Shown: positions 7,448 through 16,557, counted from the first letter of the stretch. The stretch: 50,201 nucleotides of DNA from an uncultured Chlorobiota bacterium (GCA_900696645.1 CAADGV010000044.1:1-50201), one strand, 5' to 3'. Made by a program: numbers and translations. The notes: generated by a model from the sequence alone, not told the origin.

Positions 7448-8584
7448 CTACAAACTCTCAACCCCGCGAACTCTATAAACACCCCGCTCCTCCAACCCTG
7501 CAAGAACCTGCTTCGCCTTCTCTCTCCCCATCTCAAACGTCTCGCCCAACTTCGGCTGAACGAACTCGGTGTCCTGTACAGGCAGTTCTTCGTCCGGCGC
7601 AATGATCACGGGATTGATGATCTGCTTGTTGCCCTGCTTGAACGAGAACTTCTGCTCTTCTCCCGCCAGTAACTCTTCAAGCCGTACCCGGTCGGCATCG
7701 TTGCGAACTGTGCCGAGGAGTTTTGTTTTCAGAGCGTTCCACCGTTCAATGTCGTTGTTCACATCCTGCACGGATTCCATGTCACGCCGGAAATACAGGT
7801 TCGGCAGCAGTTCCACCGCCGTGCGGATCAGCATCGAGAACACATTCGGGAATTTCTGGTTAATGCTCTCCTCCGTCTTGTTCGGATATGAGGGATACGT
7901 GTTGACGACGAACAACTCGTTGATGTCGCCGGTTTGCAGAATAGTCTTGAGAGGAGTTTTGTTGGAAATGCCGCCATCGGCATAGAGTTGGGGAGTTTCC
8001 TGCAAGTGTTCGGGAATTTCAGGATCGACAACAACCGTTTTCACCGGCGGATAGGCAACGGTGGTGATCGTCGATGCCATGATGTATTCTTTCGCCTTCT
8101 GCAAATCAGGTTCGGTGGTGAGACATTGCAGATATGCGGCGCCGGTATGCAGCGACGTCAGCGAGACGAAGAAATCGTCAACTGTTCGCCGTGAACGGAT
8201 GGCGTCGAGATCGAGATAGTGTTCGACGTATTTGTTGTACAGAGGCGTATTGTCGAAGATGGAATCGACACCCCGGAGGCTTGGCCACTTTTCAATGCGA
8301 TGCGTTGCAAACTTCGCAATCAGTTTGAAAATCTCCCAGCCGCGAACCTTGTAGATATCGTCGTTCGTCAGCTTCTTCCACTGAAGTTCAATCTCATCTC
8401 TCGCCGCCTTGAGATCGGGCGCCTGCGCAATGCTCATGCCGTTCAGCGCGCCAACAGATGTGCCTGAAAGAATGTTGATGCGTCTTCCCGTTCTCTCAAA
8501 GTACTCCAGCAATTCAACAAGTGCCCCGGCCTGGAACGCGCCCCGCGCTCCGCCGCCGGATAAAACCAAAGCAAGTTTACTCAT
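7448..8584 (-). CDS. Patatin-like phospholipase
   Basis: 378 residues, a serine acyl hydrolase of the patatin family that releases fatty acids from phospholipid-type lipids using a Ser-Asp dyad. The oxyanion-hole loop SGGGARGAFQAG (9-20), the nucleophile elbow GTSVG (S43) and the catalytic aspartate in DGG (D203) are all present, so the enzyme should be active. There is no signal peptide, so it acts in the cytoplasm or at the inner membrane. The C-terminal 100 residues are outside the core and charged. A promoter-like TTGTAA-17-TATCTT lies about 50 bases upstream, suggesting independent expression from the glycosylase gene upstream. Substrate not predictable. Confidence 0.9.
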   Translation of the reverse strand: MSKLALVLSGGGARGAFQAGALVELLEYFERTGRRINILSGTSVGALNGMSIAQAPDLKAARDEIELQWKKLTNDDIYKVRGWEIFKLIAKFATHRIEKWPSLRGVDSIFDNTPLYNKYVEHYLDLDAIRSRRTVDDFFVSLTSLHTGAAYLQCLTTEPDLQKAKEYIMASTITTVAYPPVKTVVVDPEIPEHLQETPQLYADGGISNKTPLKTILQTGDINELFVVNTYPSYPNKTEESINQKFPNVFSMLIRTAVELLPNLYFRRDMESVQDVNNDIERWNALKTKLLGTVRNDADRVRLEELLAGEEQKFSFKQGNKQIINPVIIAPDEELPVQDTEFVQPKLGETFEMGREKAKQVLAGLEERGVYRVRGVESL

Positions 8585-8631
8585 GATGGTACCTGCAAGA
8601 AATCAACACTACCGACAAATATAATGTGTTA

Positions 8632-8660
8632 AAGATAGAAAAGATGGGCGGGAGTTACAA
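8632..8660 (-). promoter_or_regulatory. Candidate promoter for the patatin gene
   Basis: On the minus strand, TTGTAA (8660-8655), a 17-base spacer and TATCTT (8637-8632). The start of transcription would be near 8625, about 40 bases before the ATG at 8584. Confidence 0.5.
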
Positions 8661-8671
8661 TCCTTCGGGCT

Positions 8672-9355
8672 TCATCTATTCAAAATCTTTCTCGCCGAAA
8701 CAAACACGTCATCCAGCATCTTCTCCGTTAATCTTCCTGTGAACGTATTTTGTTGACTCGGATGAAACGATGCAATGAAGGTCAGCCCGTCAAGTTCGAA
8801 CCGCGCTGCGTGCCCGAATTTCGGTTTTGCGGTATATGTAATTCTCCCCGTTTCGCGGAACGCATTCACCGCCGCTTCAAAGCCAATCTTACCCAATCCG
8901 ACAACAACGCGGACGTTTTTCAGCAATCGGATTTCTTTCAGAAGAAATGGCTTGCAGTTGAGAACCTCCTTCGGTGCCGGCTTATTGAGGGGCGGCGCGC
9001 AGCGAAGCGTTGCGGTGACATAACAATCCGTAAGTTCCAACCCGTCATCACGATGCACAGATGTTGGTTGATTCGCGAATCCTGCCTTGTAAAGGGCTCT
9101 GTACAACCAGTTGCCGCTGTTGTCGCCGGTGAACATGCGCCCCGTACGGTTGCCGCCGTGGGCCGCGGGTGCTAGCCCGACCAGCAGGAGGCGGGCATCC
9201 GGATCGCCGAAGCTCGGGATCGGTTTGGCCCAGTATTCTTCATCAGAGAAACGCTTTACCTTTTCTCTTCCGACGCGCTCACGCCATCGTACAAGACGCG
9301 GACACGCCCGACAAGCTATGACATCCTTTTGCAGTCGATACAGTGCAGTTGACAC
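8672..9355 (-). CDS. Uracil-DNA glycosylase, family 5 (UDGb type)
   Basis: 227 residues. It removes uracil and related deaminated bases from DNA to begin base-excision repair. The family 5 signature GLAPAAHGGNRTGRMFTGD occupies residues 60-78, and the second motif HPSQQN contains H198. Four cysteines, C15-x2-C18 and C119-x14-C134, match the [4Fe-4S] ligands of this family. Motif 1 has Ala-Ala rather than the catalytic Asp of family 1 enzymes, as is normal for UDGb. The start is a GTG at 9355, eight bases after the stop of the hybrid kinase gene, so the two are probably cotranscribed. I see no functional link to the kinase. Confidence 0.92.
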   Translation of the reverse strand: MSTALYRLQKDVIACRACPRLVRWRERVGREKVKRFSDEEYWAKPIPSFGDPDARLLLVGLAPAAHGGNRTGRMFTGDNSGNWLYRALYKAGFANQPTSVHRDDGLELTDCYVTATLRCAPPLNKPAPKEVLNCKPFLLKEIRLLKNVRVVVGLGKIGFEAAVNAFRETGRITYTAKPKFGHAARFELDGLTFIASFHPSQQNTFTGRLTEKMLDDVFVSARKILNR

Positions 9356-9363
9356 GGGCAGAC

Positions 9364-12300
9364 TTACGCTGTGGAAACCGTTCCATCCAACACTTCACGA
9401 ATCTTCGCGAGCATATGAGTTGGATGATACGGTTTGTTGATGATGTGGTGAAGTCCCTGATCGGTCAGCATTGCTTTGACAATCGGATCGACAAAACCGC
9501 TTGCAAGAATAAACTTCACCGACGGATCAAGCGCCTTGATGGTACGAAACAACTCGTCACCCCCCATCCGGGGTAAGCCAAGATCGGAGATGATCACTGC
9601 AATCTCCGATTTGTGCTCCGCATAGATTTCGGAGGCTCGTATTCCGTCGGAGGCGCTGAGAACAGTGTAGCCTTTCGACGTGAGCAACTCAGTGACCATT
9701 TCTTGCAGCATCGGTTCATCTTCGACGAAGAGAATTGTCTCGGTTCCGCGTGCCATCCGTGCAGCGGAAACAGTCGAGAGGGGATTTTCGTCAAACCGGC
9801 GAGGTTGAACCGGGAAACATATCATGAACGTCGTTCCTTGGCCGGGTTGGCTTTGGACGTCGATGAATCCCTTGTGTGTTTGCACAATACCGTACACGGT
9901 CGCGAGACCCAGTCCCGTTCCTTTGCCGTGCTCTTTTGTGGTGAAGAACGGCTCGAAGATGCGGGCGCGTGTAGCCTCATCCATTCCGACACCCGTATCG
10001 GCTACGGAAAGAACAACGTATTCCACTTCGGTCGCATCCGGCCAGCGTTCGCGGATTTCGTCAAGAGGCGCAACATGCGTTGACACTGTCAATCGCCCGC
10101 CTGAGGGCATTGCATCGCGGGCGTTCACAAACAGATTCAGCAACACCTGATGCATCTGGTTCGTGTCCGCAACGATCGAAGGGATTTCATCCACGAGCGA
10201 AGTCTCAATCACTATCGTTCTGGGAAATGTCTCACGCAGCAGGGTCGTCATCTCGATGATAATTTCGTTCAGCCTGACAGATTCAAGCAGGACATCCGTT
10301 TTGCGCGCGAAGGTCAAGAGTTGCTTCACGACCCCCACGCCGCGTTCGGTGGCACCCTGAATGATTTCCGTGTGATGCCGCGCCTTCTGAGGGATGGCAC
10401 CCGACTCACCCAACAATGTGGCGTGCCCGAGAATGATGCCGAGGATATTGTTGAAATCGTGGGCAATACCGCTGGCAAGCGTGCCGAGGCTTTCCATTTT
10501 TTGTGATTGAAGAAGATGTTCCTCCAACTGCTTCTGCACGGTCTTGTCCGAGATGTATCCCATGAGTTGTACGAGGTTGCCCTTTTCATCGAACGTCCCG
10601 ATAATATTCTCGAGAATATGGACCTTCCTTCCATCCATGCGGCGGAGTGTCAACTCGAAGTTTTGCAACTCCTTCTTCTTGCGCAGCAAATCAAGCATGG
10701 TGTTTCGTTGCTCGACGCTTTCGTACAATCGTATGGCGTTCGTTCGCAATGCCTCTTCGCGGGAAGCAAATCCGAAAATCCGGAGGAATGCGGGATTGCA
10801 GTCGGCAAATGTTCCGTCGGGGTTTGTGATAAAGATGCCGGTCAAATCCTCCTCGAAAAAGCGGCGGTAGCGCTCTTCACTTTCGCGCAGCCTTTCCTCA
10901 GACCGTATCCGTTCGGTGATATCCGTGGAAACGCCGACAACACCAAGCAGTTTGCCGTTGCGATCAAAGTATGGGGAGTACAGCGTGTCAAAAATATGCC
11001 CCTCGACATTGGCGGTTGCCCTGGTGGCTTCGCCCTTGAGAGAACGTTGAATGCCCTCGACTACCTCGGGGTAGTTCTTGTATAATTCCAGAGCGGAGAG
11101 GCCCACTACTTGACCCGGCTGTAATCCGAGATTTGCAAGGGCGTGTCCTTCGGAAAGTTGAAACACGCCGTTCTTATCAAGAACGAAGATGATTGCCTGG
11201 GCATTCTGCACAACCGACCGGAACTTCTGTTCGTTTTCCCGGAGCGCATCTTCGGTGCGTTTGCGTTCGGAGATGTCGTTCACGACGGAAAGAATGCCCC
11301 GCTCTCCGTTGGGCAGCGAGATAGCTGTTTCGCGCAGTTCAACAATACAGGGCGAGCCATCCTTTCTCAGGTTTACAACTTCATGGTCGAGAGTTTCGCC
11401 TGAGAGTATTCTTTTCAGATGATCATCAACTCTCGCGTGTTCTTCCGCAGGCACCAACATGTGAATTTTTCTGCCGACCATCTCGTCACGCGAATACAAA
11501 TGCGTCTTGTTGAAGGTATCATTCACCTCGAGAATAGTCCCCGAGGCATCGAGCAGCATGATGCCGGCGGGAGAAAGATTGAACAGTGTTCGGTACCGTT
11601 GTTCCTTTGCTGCAAGTTCTTCCTCGGCACGCTTGCGCTCCGTGATTTCTGTATGTGTGCCGAGCATACGCACGGGGCGACCTTCCTTGTCCCATTCCAC
11701 AATCCTGCCGAGCGAGAGAATCCATTTCCAGTCGCCGGACTTTGTCCTTTGTCGAAACTCAACGCGGTACTCACTTCTTCTGCCCGCAATATAGTCTGCA
11801 TAGGTTTGCGTTGTTTCTTCGTGGTCATCCGGATGGAGCCGTTCGCGCCACGATGCGTTCGTTTCATGAAATTCGTCAGGGTTATAGCCGAGCATGCGGG
11901 CATATTCGGGACTCACGATTGCCTCACCGGATCTGAGGTCAAGATCATAGAGACCCTGACTCGACGCCATGAGTGCAAGTCGCAGCCGTTCTTCGTTTTC
12001 TCTCAACGCCTCTTCAACGCTTGCCCGCATTGTGATGTCACGGTCGATGCCGCGGTACCCCCGCAGCTTTCCTACCTGGTCGAACACGGGTACTCCGCTG
12101 GTTTCAAATACCAGAGTATGGCCGTCGCGGTGAATGTTCAAGTTCCGAAGGTTTGTAAACGGTACTTTCTCGGACATGACCCTCTCGACTTGCGACCGAA
12201 GAATGCCCGCCTCGTCCGAAGGCATGAAATCAAACGGTGTTTTTCCGATCACTTCCGACGGCGCATAGCCCAGCAACTTTTCGATCTGCGGACTGGCATA

Positions 12301-13248
12301 CGTGTACACGCATCGGGCATCCACCTCCCATATGAAGTCGCTTGTGGTTTCTACCAGGGCACGAAAGGTTTCCTTGCTTCTGCGCAGCGATTTGTCGCTT
12401 CTACGCCGCACCTCGGCGTTTGCAAGAATCTCCGCCAGCACTTTCAGCAGCGCCGTTTCCTTTTCAGCGTACTGGCGCGGTTCGCGGACGGCATCAAAGC
12501 CCACAAAGCCGAGAAGTTCCTTGTCGTACAACATGGGGAAGAGGATGAGAGATTTGATGTGCTGAGGTTCGAGTACCGCGCGAAAACTGTCTCCTGCGGG
12601 AAGGTCTGCAACTGCAGGAAGGACATACACCTCGCCCTTCCGATGCGCCCGGACAACATCCGGCATCACAACGTTGTGGGGAATATTCTGCGAGTTGTGA
12701 ATTTCACTGGAAATTCCTTCGGCACACCACTCGTGCGTATTGCTCATCGTTTCCGTATCGAAGTCGTACCGGAACAGGTACGCCCGATCGGCTTGAACAA
12801 ATCTTCCGATTGTTGCCAGTGCCTCATCAATGGCTTCGTCGGTTCGTTCAATGGGGATGTTGACGAAGCTTGTTGCCATGCGCATCAGCAGTTCCTGCAA
12901 CTCTGAACTTTGTCGCAACGTTTCCTCGGCCCGCTTCTGGCCGGTAATGTCCTTTGCAAGCACTACTTCAGCACGACGTCCGGCCAATTCTACTTCATGT
13001 GACGTCACTTCAACATCGATGAGATCCCCGAGCTTCGAGCGATGCTGTACCCGTCCTGTAAGGTCGGAACACACATCGCTTGCGTTCATTCTTAGAAATT
13101 CATCCCTCGAATAGCCGTACAACTTGAGAGCGGCATCGTTCACATCAAGAATACGAAATGATTTCCGGTCGAATACCCACGAGGGAATCGGCATGTTCCG
13201 AAACAGGAGTTCAAATGCGCGATCGTTTGTGTGTGATGATCTTGACAT
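9364..13248 (-). CDS. Hybrid sensor histidine kinase with several PAS domains, GAF and receiver
   Basis: 1294 residues with no membrane segment, so a cytosolic multi-sensor. In order: PAS (10-60), a GAF domain (about 130-285), then five more PAS/PAC units between about 300 and 910. Next come the dimerisation helix with the phospho-accepting histidine (ASGIAHDFNN, H930) and a HATPase domain (NARDAMPSGG, DTGVGMDE, GKGTGLGLA). A C-terminal receiver carries D1222 (SDLGLP) and the KPY lysine. It should autophosphorylate H930 and pass phosphate to D1222. Its own final output is not encoded here. The receiver is closely similar to the orphan one at 3551-3958. The ATG at 13248 is chosen over an in-frame TTG at 13260, which has GGAA almost touching it. 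Signals sensed are unknown; the GAF and PAS domains could bind heme, flavin or small ligands. Confidence 0.92.
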   Translation of the reverse strand: MSRSSHTNDRAFELLFRNMPIPSWVFDRKSFRILDVNDAALKLYGYSRDEFLRMNASDVCSDLTGRVQHRSKLGDLIDVEVTSHEVELAGRRAEVVLAKDITGQKRAEETLRQSSELQELLMRMATSFVNIPIERTDEAIDEALATIGRFVQADRAYLFRYDFDTETMSNTHEWCAEGISSEIHNSQNIPHNVVMPDVVRAHRKGEVYVLPAVADLPAGDSFRAVLEPQHIKSLILFPMLYDKELLGFVGFDAVREPRQYAEKETALLKVLAEILANAEVRRRSDKSLRRSKETFRALVETTSDFIWEVDARCVYTYASPQIEKLLGYAPSEVIGKTPFDFMPSDEAGILRSQVERVMSEKVPFTNLRNLNIHRDGHTLVFETSGVPVFDQVGKLRGYRGIDRDITMRASVEEALRENEERLRLALMASSQGLYDLDLRSGEAIVSPEYARMLGYNPDEFHETNASWRERLHPDDHEETTQTYADYIAGRRSEYRVEFRQRTKSGDWKWILSLGRIVEWDKEGRPVRMLGTHTEITERKRAEEELAAKEQRYRTLFNLSPAGIMLLDASGTILEVNDTFNKTHLYSRDEMVGRKIHMLVPAEEHARVDDHLKRILSGETLDHEVVNLRKDGSPCIVELRETAISLPNGERGILSVVNDISERKRTEDALRENEQKFRSVVQNAQAIIFVLDKNGVFQLSEGHALANLGLQPGQVVGLSALELYKNYPEVVEGIQRSLKGEATRATANVEGHIFDTLYSPYFDRNGKLLGVVGVSTDITERIRSEERLRESEERYRRFFEEDLTGIFITNPDGTFADCNPAFLRIFGFASREEALRTNAIRLYESVEQRNTMLDLLRKKKELQNFELTLRRMDGRKVHILENIIGTFDEKGNLVQLMGYISDKTVQKQLEEHLLQSQKMESLGTLASGIAHDFNNILGIILGHATLLGESGAIPQKARHHTEIIQGATERGVGVVKQLLTFARKTDVLLESVRLNEIIIEMTTLLRETFPRTIVIETSLVDEIPSIVADTNQMHQVLLNLFVNARDAMPSGGRLTVSTHVAPLDEIRERWPDATEVEYVVLSVADTGVGMDEATRARIFEPFFTTKEHGKGTGLGLATVYGIVQTHKGFIDVQSQPGQGTTFMICFPVQPRRFDENPLSTVSAARMARGTETILFVEDEPMLQEMVTELLTSKGYTVLSASDGIRASEIYAEHKSEIAVIISDLGLPRMGGDELFRTIKALDPSVKFILASGFVDPIVKAMLTDQGLHHIINKPYHPTHMLAKIREVLDGTVSTA

Positions 13249-13426
13249 AGTTGAAGGCAACTTCCTTGTACAGAACGTGATCTGAAGGGACAGTTCTTAC
13301 GTGCGGGAACAAGAGGGGAGACCGCCGTACAGCAAACAGTACAAACAAAAGGTACGTTGATAGGTGACGAGAAGCAAGAAGAACTCCGCTGTACGCGACG
13401 CGATCACGGTTGGATCTGCACGAGTG

Positions 13427-14158
13427 TCAGAAGCGCGTGCCTAATACATGCGGCAACATTTTTCTCCATGTGGGCCATTCATGAGGAATGTCGTATCCCC
13501 ACAAATCAACAACATGGGGAATTCCCTTCGCCTCGAGAATTCTGCAGAGTTGCAGTGATCGTTCAGGGGCTTCATAGGCACCCTGCCCCGAAAGAATATA
13601 GATGTGGTGCTTCGACCGGAGATTGTTCAGCACATATTCATCGTTCAGATTGGGAAGATAGTCCACCGGCGAATTAAAATAGCAGTTGTCGTCATAGTAG
13701 CCGTTCGTGTACGATTTCAGGTCGTACGTTCCGCTCATGGCAATCGTCCCGTCGAACAGGTCAGGCCGGCGGAACAGCGAGTTCGCGGCATGCAACGCTC
13801 CGAAGCTGGCACCTGTAGTGATGATCGGTGTATCGTGGCTCGTCTTGCTGCGGATGAACGGAACGACTTCTTCCGCAACATATTGGTTGAACTGTTGATG
13901 CCGGATTGCCCTGTACGGGGGCGGAATGTGGCTGTTTAACCATGATTCATTGTTGATGCTGTTGATCGAGAAAGCCTTGAGGATACCCGCATTGATGAAC
14001 GGCGCAATCGAGTCGATAAGCTCAAATCGTTCATATTCGAGATAGTCTGCCGCCGCAGTAGGAAACATCAACAGCGCAAAACCGTAATGGCCGTAAACGG
14101 CAATCTCCATTTCTTTGTTCAAACTCGGACTATGCCAATGGTGGATTTCTCTGTTCAC
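13427..14158 (-). CDS. Putative esterase (alpha/beta hydrolase, esterase D/PF00756-like)
   Basis: 243 residues without a signal peptide. The nucleophile elbow GASFGA (S118) is followed by a strand-helix pattern typical of the alpha/beta hydrolase fold. A late histidine in the DIPHEW segment (near 225) is the likely catalytic base, and acid candidates lie near the SGQGAYEAPE loop. Members of this family cleave acyl esters of small molecules, glutathione adducts or siderophores, and some are annotated as enterochelin-esterase-like. The specific substrate cannot be told here. The start is a GTG at 14158 with GGAG ten bases upstream. It is the last gene of a leftward run starting near 16486, after a 225-base spacer (14159-14383) in which I see no gene. 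Confidence 0.8.
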   Translation of the reverse strand: MNREIHHWHSPSLNKEMEIAVYGHYGFALLMFPTAAADYLEYERFELIDSIAPFINAGILKAFSINSINNESWLNSHIPPPYRAIRHQQFNQYVAEEVVPFIRSKTSHDTPIITTGASFGALHAANSLFRRPDLFDGTIAMSGTYDLKSYTNGYYDDNCYFNSPVDYLPNLNDEYVLNNLRSKHHIYILSGQGAYEAPERSLQLCRILEAKGIPHVVDLWGYDIPHEWPTWRKMLPHVLGTRF

Positions 14159-14383
14159 GCAGGTGACTCCTTCGGCTTCATTGTGGTTGGGGGACGGGCG
14201 ACGTGACCGATTTCAAGGTAGAGAAGTGCTGAGAGAAAATCAATTTCCACCTTGCACCAGATCGTACCTCTCATCTGCGACGATCTGTCGCCTCTGAGTC
14301 TAATCTGTGTTCTGCTTTTTACATCGGATTTCAGGTTGCACTTCAGAATCACATCCCCACGCGACCCGGCACCGGAGAAGATT

Positions 14384-14602
14384 TCACTCCATCTTCTCGC
14401 GAAGGATTGCTTCGGCTTGCTGCCGTTTCGCCTCGTCAACCAGAACCCGAACGCCTGTCGTATGCTGCAAAGAGGGCAGCATACCCCCTGCATCATCCTT
14501 GATGAAACGTGCTTCAATTCCGGCAGCTTCAAGGTGCCCGATGGCGATTTGGGCTTCGAGAGCGCTTTCGAATTCAGCGACAACAACTTTCATGTTCGTC
14601 AC
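14384..14602 (-). CDS. DUF2007-type small protein (putative signal-transducing protein)
   Basis: 72 residues with a ferredoxin-like pattern: strand (KVVVAEFES), helix (ALEAQIAIGHLEAAGI), strand (EARFIKDD), then VRVLVDEA and a closing helix (KRQQAEAIL). This matches the DUF2007 family, which is linked by similarity to PII-like small-ligand sensors; its biochemical role is not established. The start is a GTG at 14602 with AGGAGG five bases upstream; the internal ATG at 14593 is badly spaced. It follows the nucleotidyltransferase gene by 60 bases and is likely in the same transcript. Confidence 0.75.
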   Translation of the reverse strand: MTNMKVVVAEFESALEAQIAIGHLEAAGIEARFIKDDAGGMLPSLQHTTGVRVLVDEAKRQQAEAILREKME

Positions 14603-14662
14603 AGCAACCTCCTCACATATTGGTTATCTGTCAGGAACTTCCACGTACTCGACAATTGTATT

Positions 14663-15235
14663 TTACCATTCAAGCGGACGGGCTTCTTTTCTTAGTCGTT
14701 GCCAATATTGTTCCACGTTCAAGTGACTCACCCATTCTTCAATATAGGGTATGTCAAGAGAAGTGAACTGCAACTCATATACACTGAGCGCATCTCGAAA
14801 CTGGCGCTCGCTGCCCCCCGACAGACTACACCAACGGAGTTTTGCGAGAATGGTGTCCTCGGGTGCCGATACAAATGCTTTCACACCAAGAACTTCTTCG
14901 GTACATCTGCGCGCAAACCTCGATCGATCGAACGGTTCCTGAGTCAACAGCCAGAAATCGACTTTGTCACCCCCCCGCTGGTCGAGCAATCCAAACATGC
15001 TGTTGAGTCGCAGTGCCTCTCGGGCCATCTGTTCATCAAAATAGTAGTCGGGCCAGGGAAATGATTGAGCAAGAATCGGAATCGCTTCACTCCGAAGAAC
15101 AATAACAACATCAATATCATGCGTTGAGCGAGGTTCCCCTTGCAGGCTCGACACAAGCGAACCTGTCAACATATATTCCAGCCCCGCACGTTCCATTGCG
15201 CGGATGACATTCAGTAAGAGTTCCTGCTGTGCCAT
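14663..15235 (-). CDS. Minimal nucleotidyltransferase-fold protein, second gene of a small pair
   Basis: 190 residues. The N-terminus carries the pol-beta-type nucleotidyltransferase signature: G25-S26 in LTGSLVSS, D40-x-D42 in HDIDVVI, and a third acid D93 in KVDFWLL. All metal-binding positions are therefore intact. The SAPEDTILAKLRW and RQFRDALSVYE segments resemble the helical part of AbiEii/MenT-like enzymes. Such proteins may transfer nucleotides to tRNA or protein as toxins, but related stand-alone proteins remain uncharacterised. The start codon at 15235 lies inside the upstream 72-residue gene (25-base overlap), which implies translational coupling and a paired function. Confidence 0.8.
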   Translation of the reverse strand: MAQQELLLNVIRAMERAGLEYMLTGSLVSSLQGEPRSTHDIDVVIVLRSEAIPILAQSFPWPDYYFDEQMAREALRLNSMFGLLDQRGGDKVDFWLLTQEPFDRSRFARRCTEEVLGVKAFVSAPEDTILAKLRWCSLSGGSERQFRDALSVYELQFTSLDIPYIEEWVSHLNVEQYWQRLRKEARPLEW

Positions 15236-15429
15236 CGTTTGTAACGTTCAAGTCTGATGAGACGCAACTCCTCTTCAGTCGCGTCGGGAAAACGTCTGCG
15301 AAGTCCCTGCTCAAACAATTGTCGCGAGTACTCCGTCAATTCGAATGCCTTCAACAAGCGCTGCTCGGGAGTCATTCGTTTCAGTACTTCCAGGTACTTG
15401 CTTCGATATGTCCGCTCATGAGTGGTCAT
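15211..15429 (-). CDS. Small helical partner of the nucleotidyltransferase
   Basis: 72 residues, mostly helical and highly charged, with the segment MTPEQRLLKAFELTEYSR followed by LFEQGLRRRFPDATEEELRL. I recall similar short proteins upstream of nucleotidyltransferase genes in many bacteria, but they have no assigned function. It overlaps the downstream gene by 25 bases, so the two are made together. An antitoxin or substrate-adaptor role is a reasonable guess based only on size and pairing. There is no DNA-binding motif that I can recognise. Confidence 0.7.
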   Translation of the reverse strand: MTTHERTYRSKYLEVLKRMTPEQRLLKAFELTEYSRQLFEQGLRRRFPDATEEELRLIRLERYKRWHSRNSY

Positions 15430-15450
15430 TGCGAGTTTTGCGTATCCGCG

Positions 15451-15966
15451 TTACCGTATTTGATCTGTTGGCGGCTGCATGTTCATCATCTGCTGCTTCG
15501 GCTTCAAAATGGAGTAGCCGATAAGCCCGCCGACAAGGCCGAAGATCACATCGATAATGAGGCCGATAATAAGATTGAAGACGGAGACCTCGCCTTCACG
15601 GATGCCCTGCTCCATTTGATCCCACGCTTCGGGCGGAATATTGTCCTTGAAGTTTTCCATGAACTGCAGCATCATATCGCCTCCGACGTTGCCGGCAAGA
15701 TTCAGAATGATGACGGAAAGCAATCCGCCTACAACGCCGCCGAACACACCGGCAAGCGCGCCGAGTTGCATGCCGTCGCTGCTCGTGAGCGGGGGCATTC
15801 CGGGCAGCAATTCTTTCTTGTAGAAAAACGCGGCCATGAATCCGCCGAACATCACTCCGGCGCAGCAGAGACAGTTGATAAGATTCAGTCCGGGAACCGC
15901 GCCGATCACGGCCATGATAATGCCGCCGTACAACGCTGGCATAAGCATACTGGGTTTTTCTTGCAT
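15451..15966 (-). CDS. Glycine-rich membrane protein of unknown function
   Basis: 171 residues, with about four membrane segments rich in glycine (GGIIMAVIGAVPG, LGALAGVFGGVVGG, LIIDVIFGLVGGLIG). The GxxxG-like spacing suggests tight helix packing. A polar loop rich in Asp/Glu (ENFKDNIPPEAWDQ) lies before the last segment. The two adjacent cysteines in NCLCCAG are notable but not in a known motif. The ATG at 15966 has AAGGA upstream and is preferred over the frame start at 15990, which would overlap the upstream gene. No family recognised. Cotranscription with the DUF2085 gene is likely (13-base gap). Confidence 0.65.
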   Translation of the reverse strand: MQEKPSMLMPALYGGIIMAVIGAVPGLNLINCLCCAGVMFGGFMAAFFYKKELLPGMPPLTSSDGMQLGALAGVFGGVVGGLLSVIILNLAGNVGGDMMLQFMENFKDNIPPEAWDQMEQGIREGEVSVFNLIIGLIIDVIFGLVGGLIGYSILKPKQQMMNMQPPTDQIR

Positions 15967-15979
15967 GGGGAGATCCTTT

Positions 15980-16486
15980 CTAATTGTCAATGATAGTACG
16001 TACTACCGATTTCTGTACAACAAACTGCTGCACACCTTCAATTGCAACGGGAAGAATAACAAATGGAAGAACAAGTCCGAGCAACGCCCCCGTGATCGTT
16101 CGCGTGAGAAATGTCGAATCGTGAATCCCTGCAAACTCCGCCACAACATCCAACAGCATCGGCAGCAACACTGCAAACAGTATTGACCGGGTGTGAGTTG
16201 AGTTGCGGAACAGGGGAGTGATGCGCCGATGGAGAAACGGAAACAGAAGAGTTCCGGCCAGAAATGCAAAATAGATTGATGCACAGCGGGAACACACTCC
16301 CAACTTCTCACCAAAAAGGAAAAACGATCTTTCAGGCAACTGGTGGCAGATGGGTCGAAAAATCTGATAGACGGACGCGCTCAACGGCGATGCTACTGCT
16401 GCCAAATACGGCACTGCCACAATTGCCGTGCACCAGGCAAGCGCGCCGGCAAGAATCACGAGGTATGTTGTTCGCGGGAGATTCAT
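15980..16486 (-). CDS. DUF2085 family membrane protein
   Basis: 168 residues with about four membrane helices. The family hallmark is visible: C47-H48-Q49 after the second hydrophobic stretch, then R53 and C65-SR-C68 (GVCSRCASIY). The conserved Cys/His set suggests metal or redox chemistry near the membrane surface, but the function of DUF2085 is not known. It is first in the leftward run 16486-13427 and has a weak promoter candidate upstream at 16529-16557. It is divergent from the TPR paralogues. Confidence 0.8.
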   Translation of the reverse strand: MNLPRTTYLVILAGALAWCTAIVAVPYLAAVASPLSASVYQIFRPICHQLPERSFFLFGEKLGVCSRCASIYFAFLAGTLLFPFLHRRITPLFRNSTHTRSILFAVLLPMLLDVVAEFAGIHDSTFLTRTITGALLGLVLPFVILPVAIEGVQQFVVQKSVVRTIIDN

Positions 16487-16528
16487 GAGGGATTGAAGGA
16501 ACGATGCTGATGTGCTGCAACAGGAGGA

Positions 16529-16557
16529 AACTTAGGCGAAAAACGGGGGAGAATCAA
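16529..16557 (-). promoter_or_regulatory. Weak promoter candidate for the leftward run
   Basis: On the minus strand, TTGATT (16557-16552), a 17-base spacer and TAAGTT (16534-16529), about 40 bases before the DUF2085 start. The -10 box is poor, so this could be chance. Confidence 0.3.

Noticed and set aside
11419-12906. 495-codon open frame on the plus strand inside the hybrid kinase
   Set aside because: It is antisense to a well-supported kinase frame; the translation has no recognisable domain and no ribosome binding site.
14155-14586. 143-codon minus-strand frame overlapping the DUF2007 gene
   Set aside because: Its first half is out of frame with the DUF2007 protein, which has a good ribosome binding site; the rest shows no family pattern.
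15229-15993. 254-codon plus-strand open frame over the small nucleotidyltransferase partner and membrane gene
   Set aside because: It overlaps two supported minus-strand genes and its translation is low-complexity, His-rich shadow sequence.
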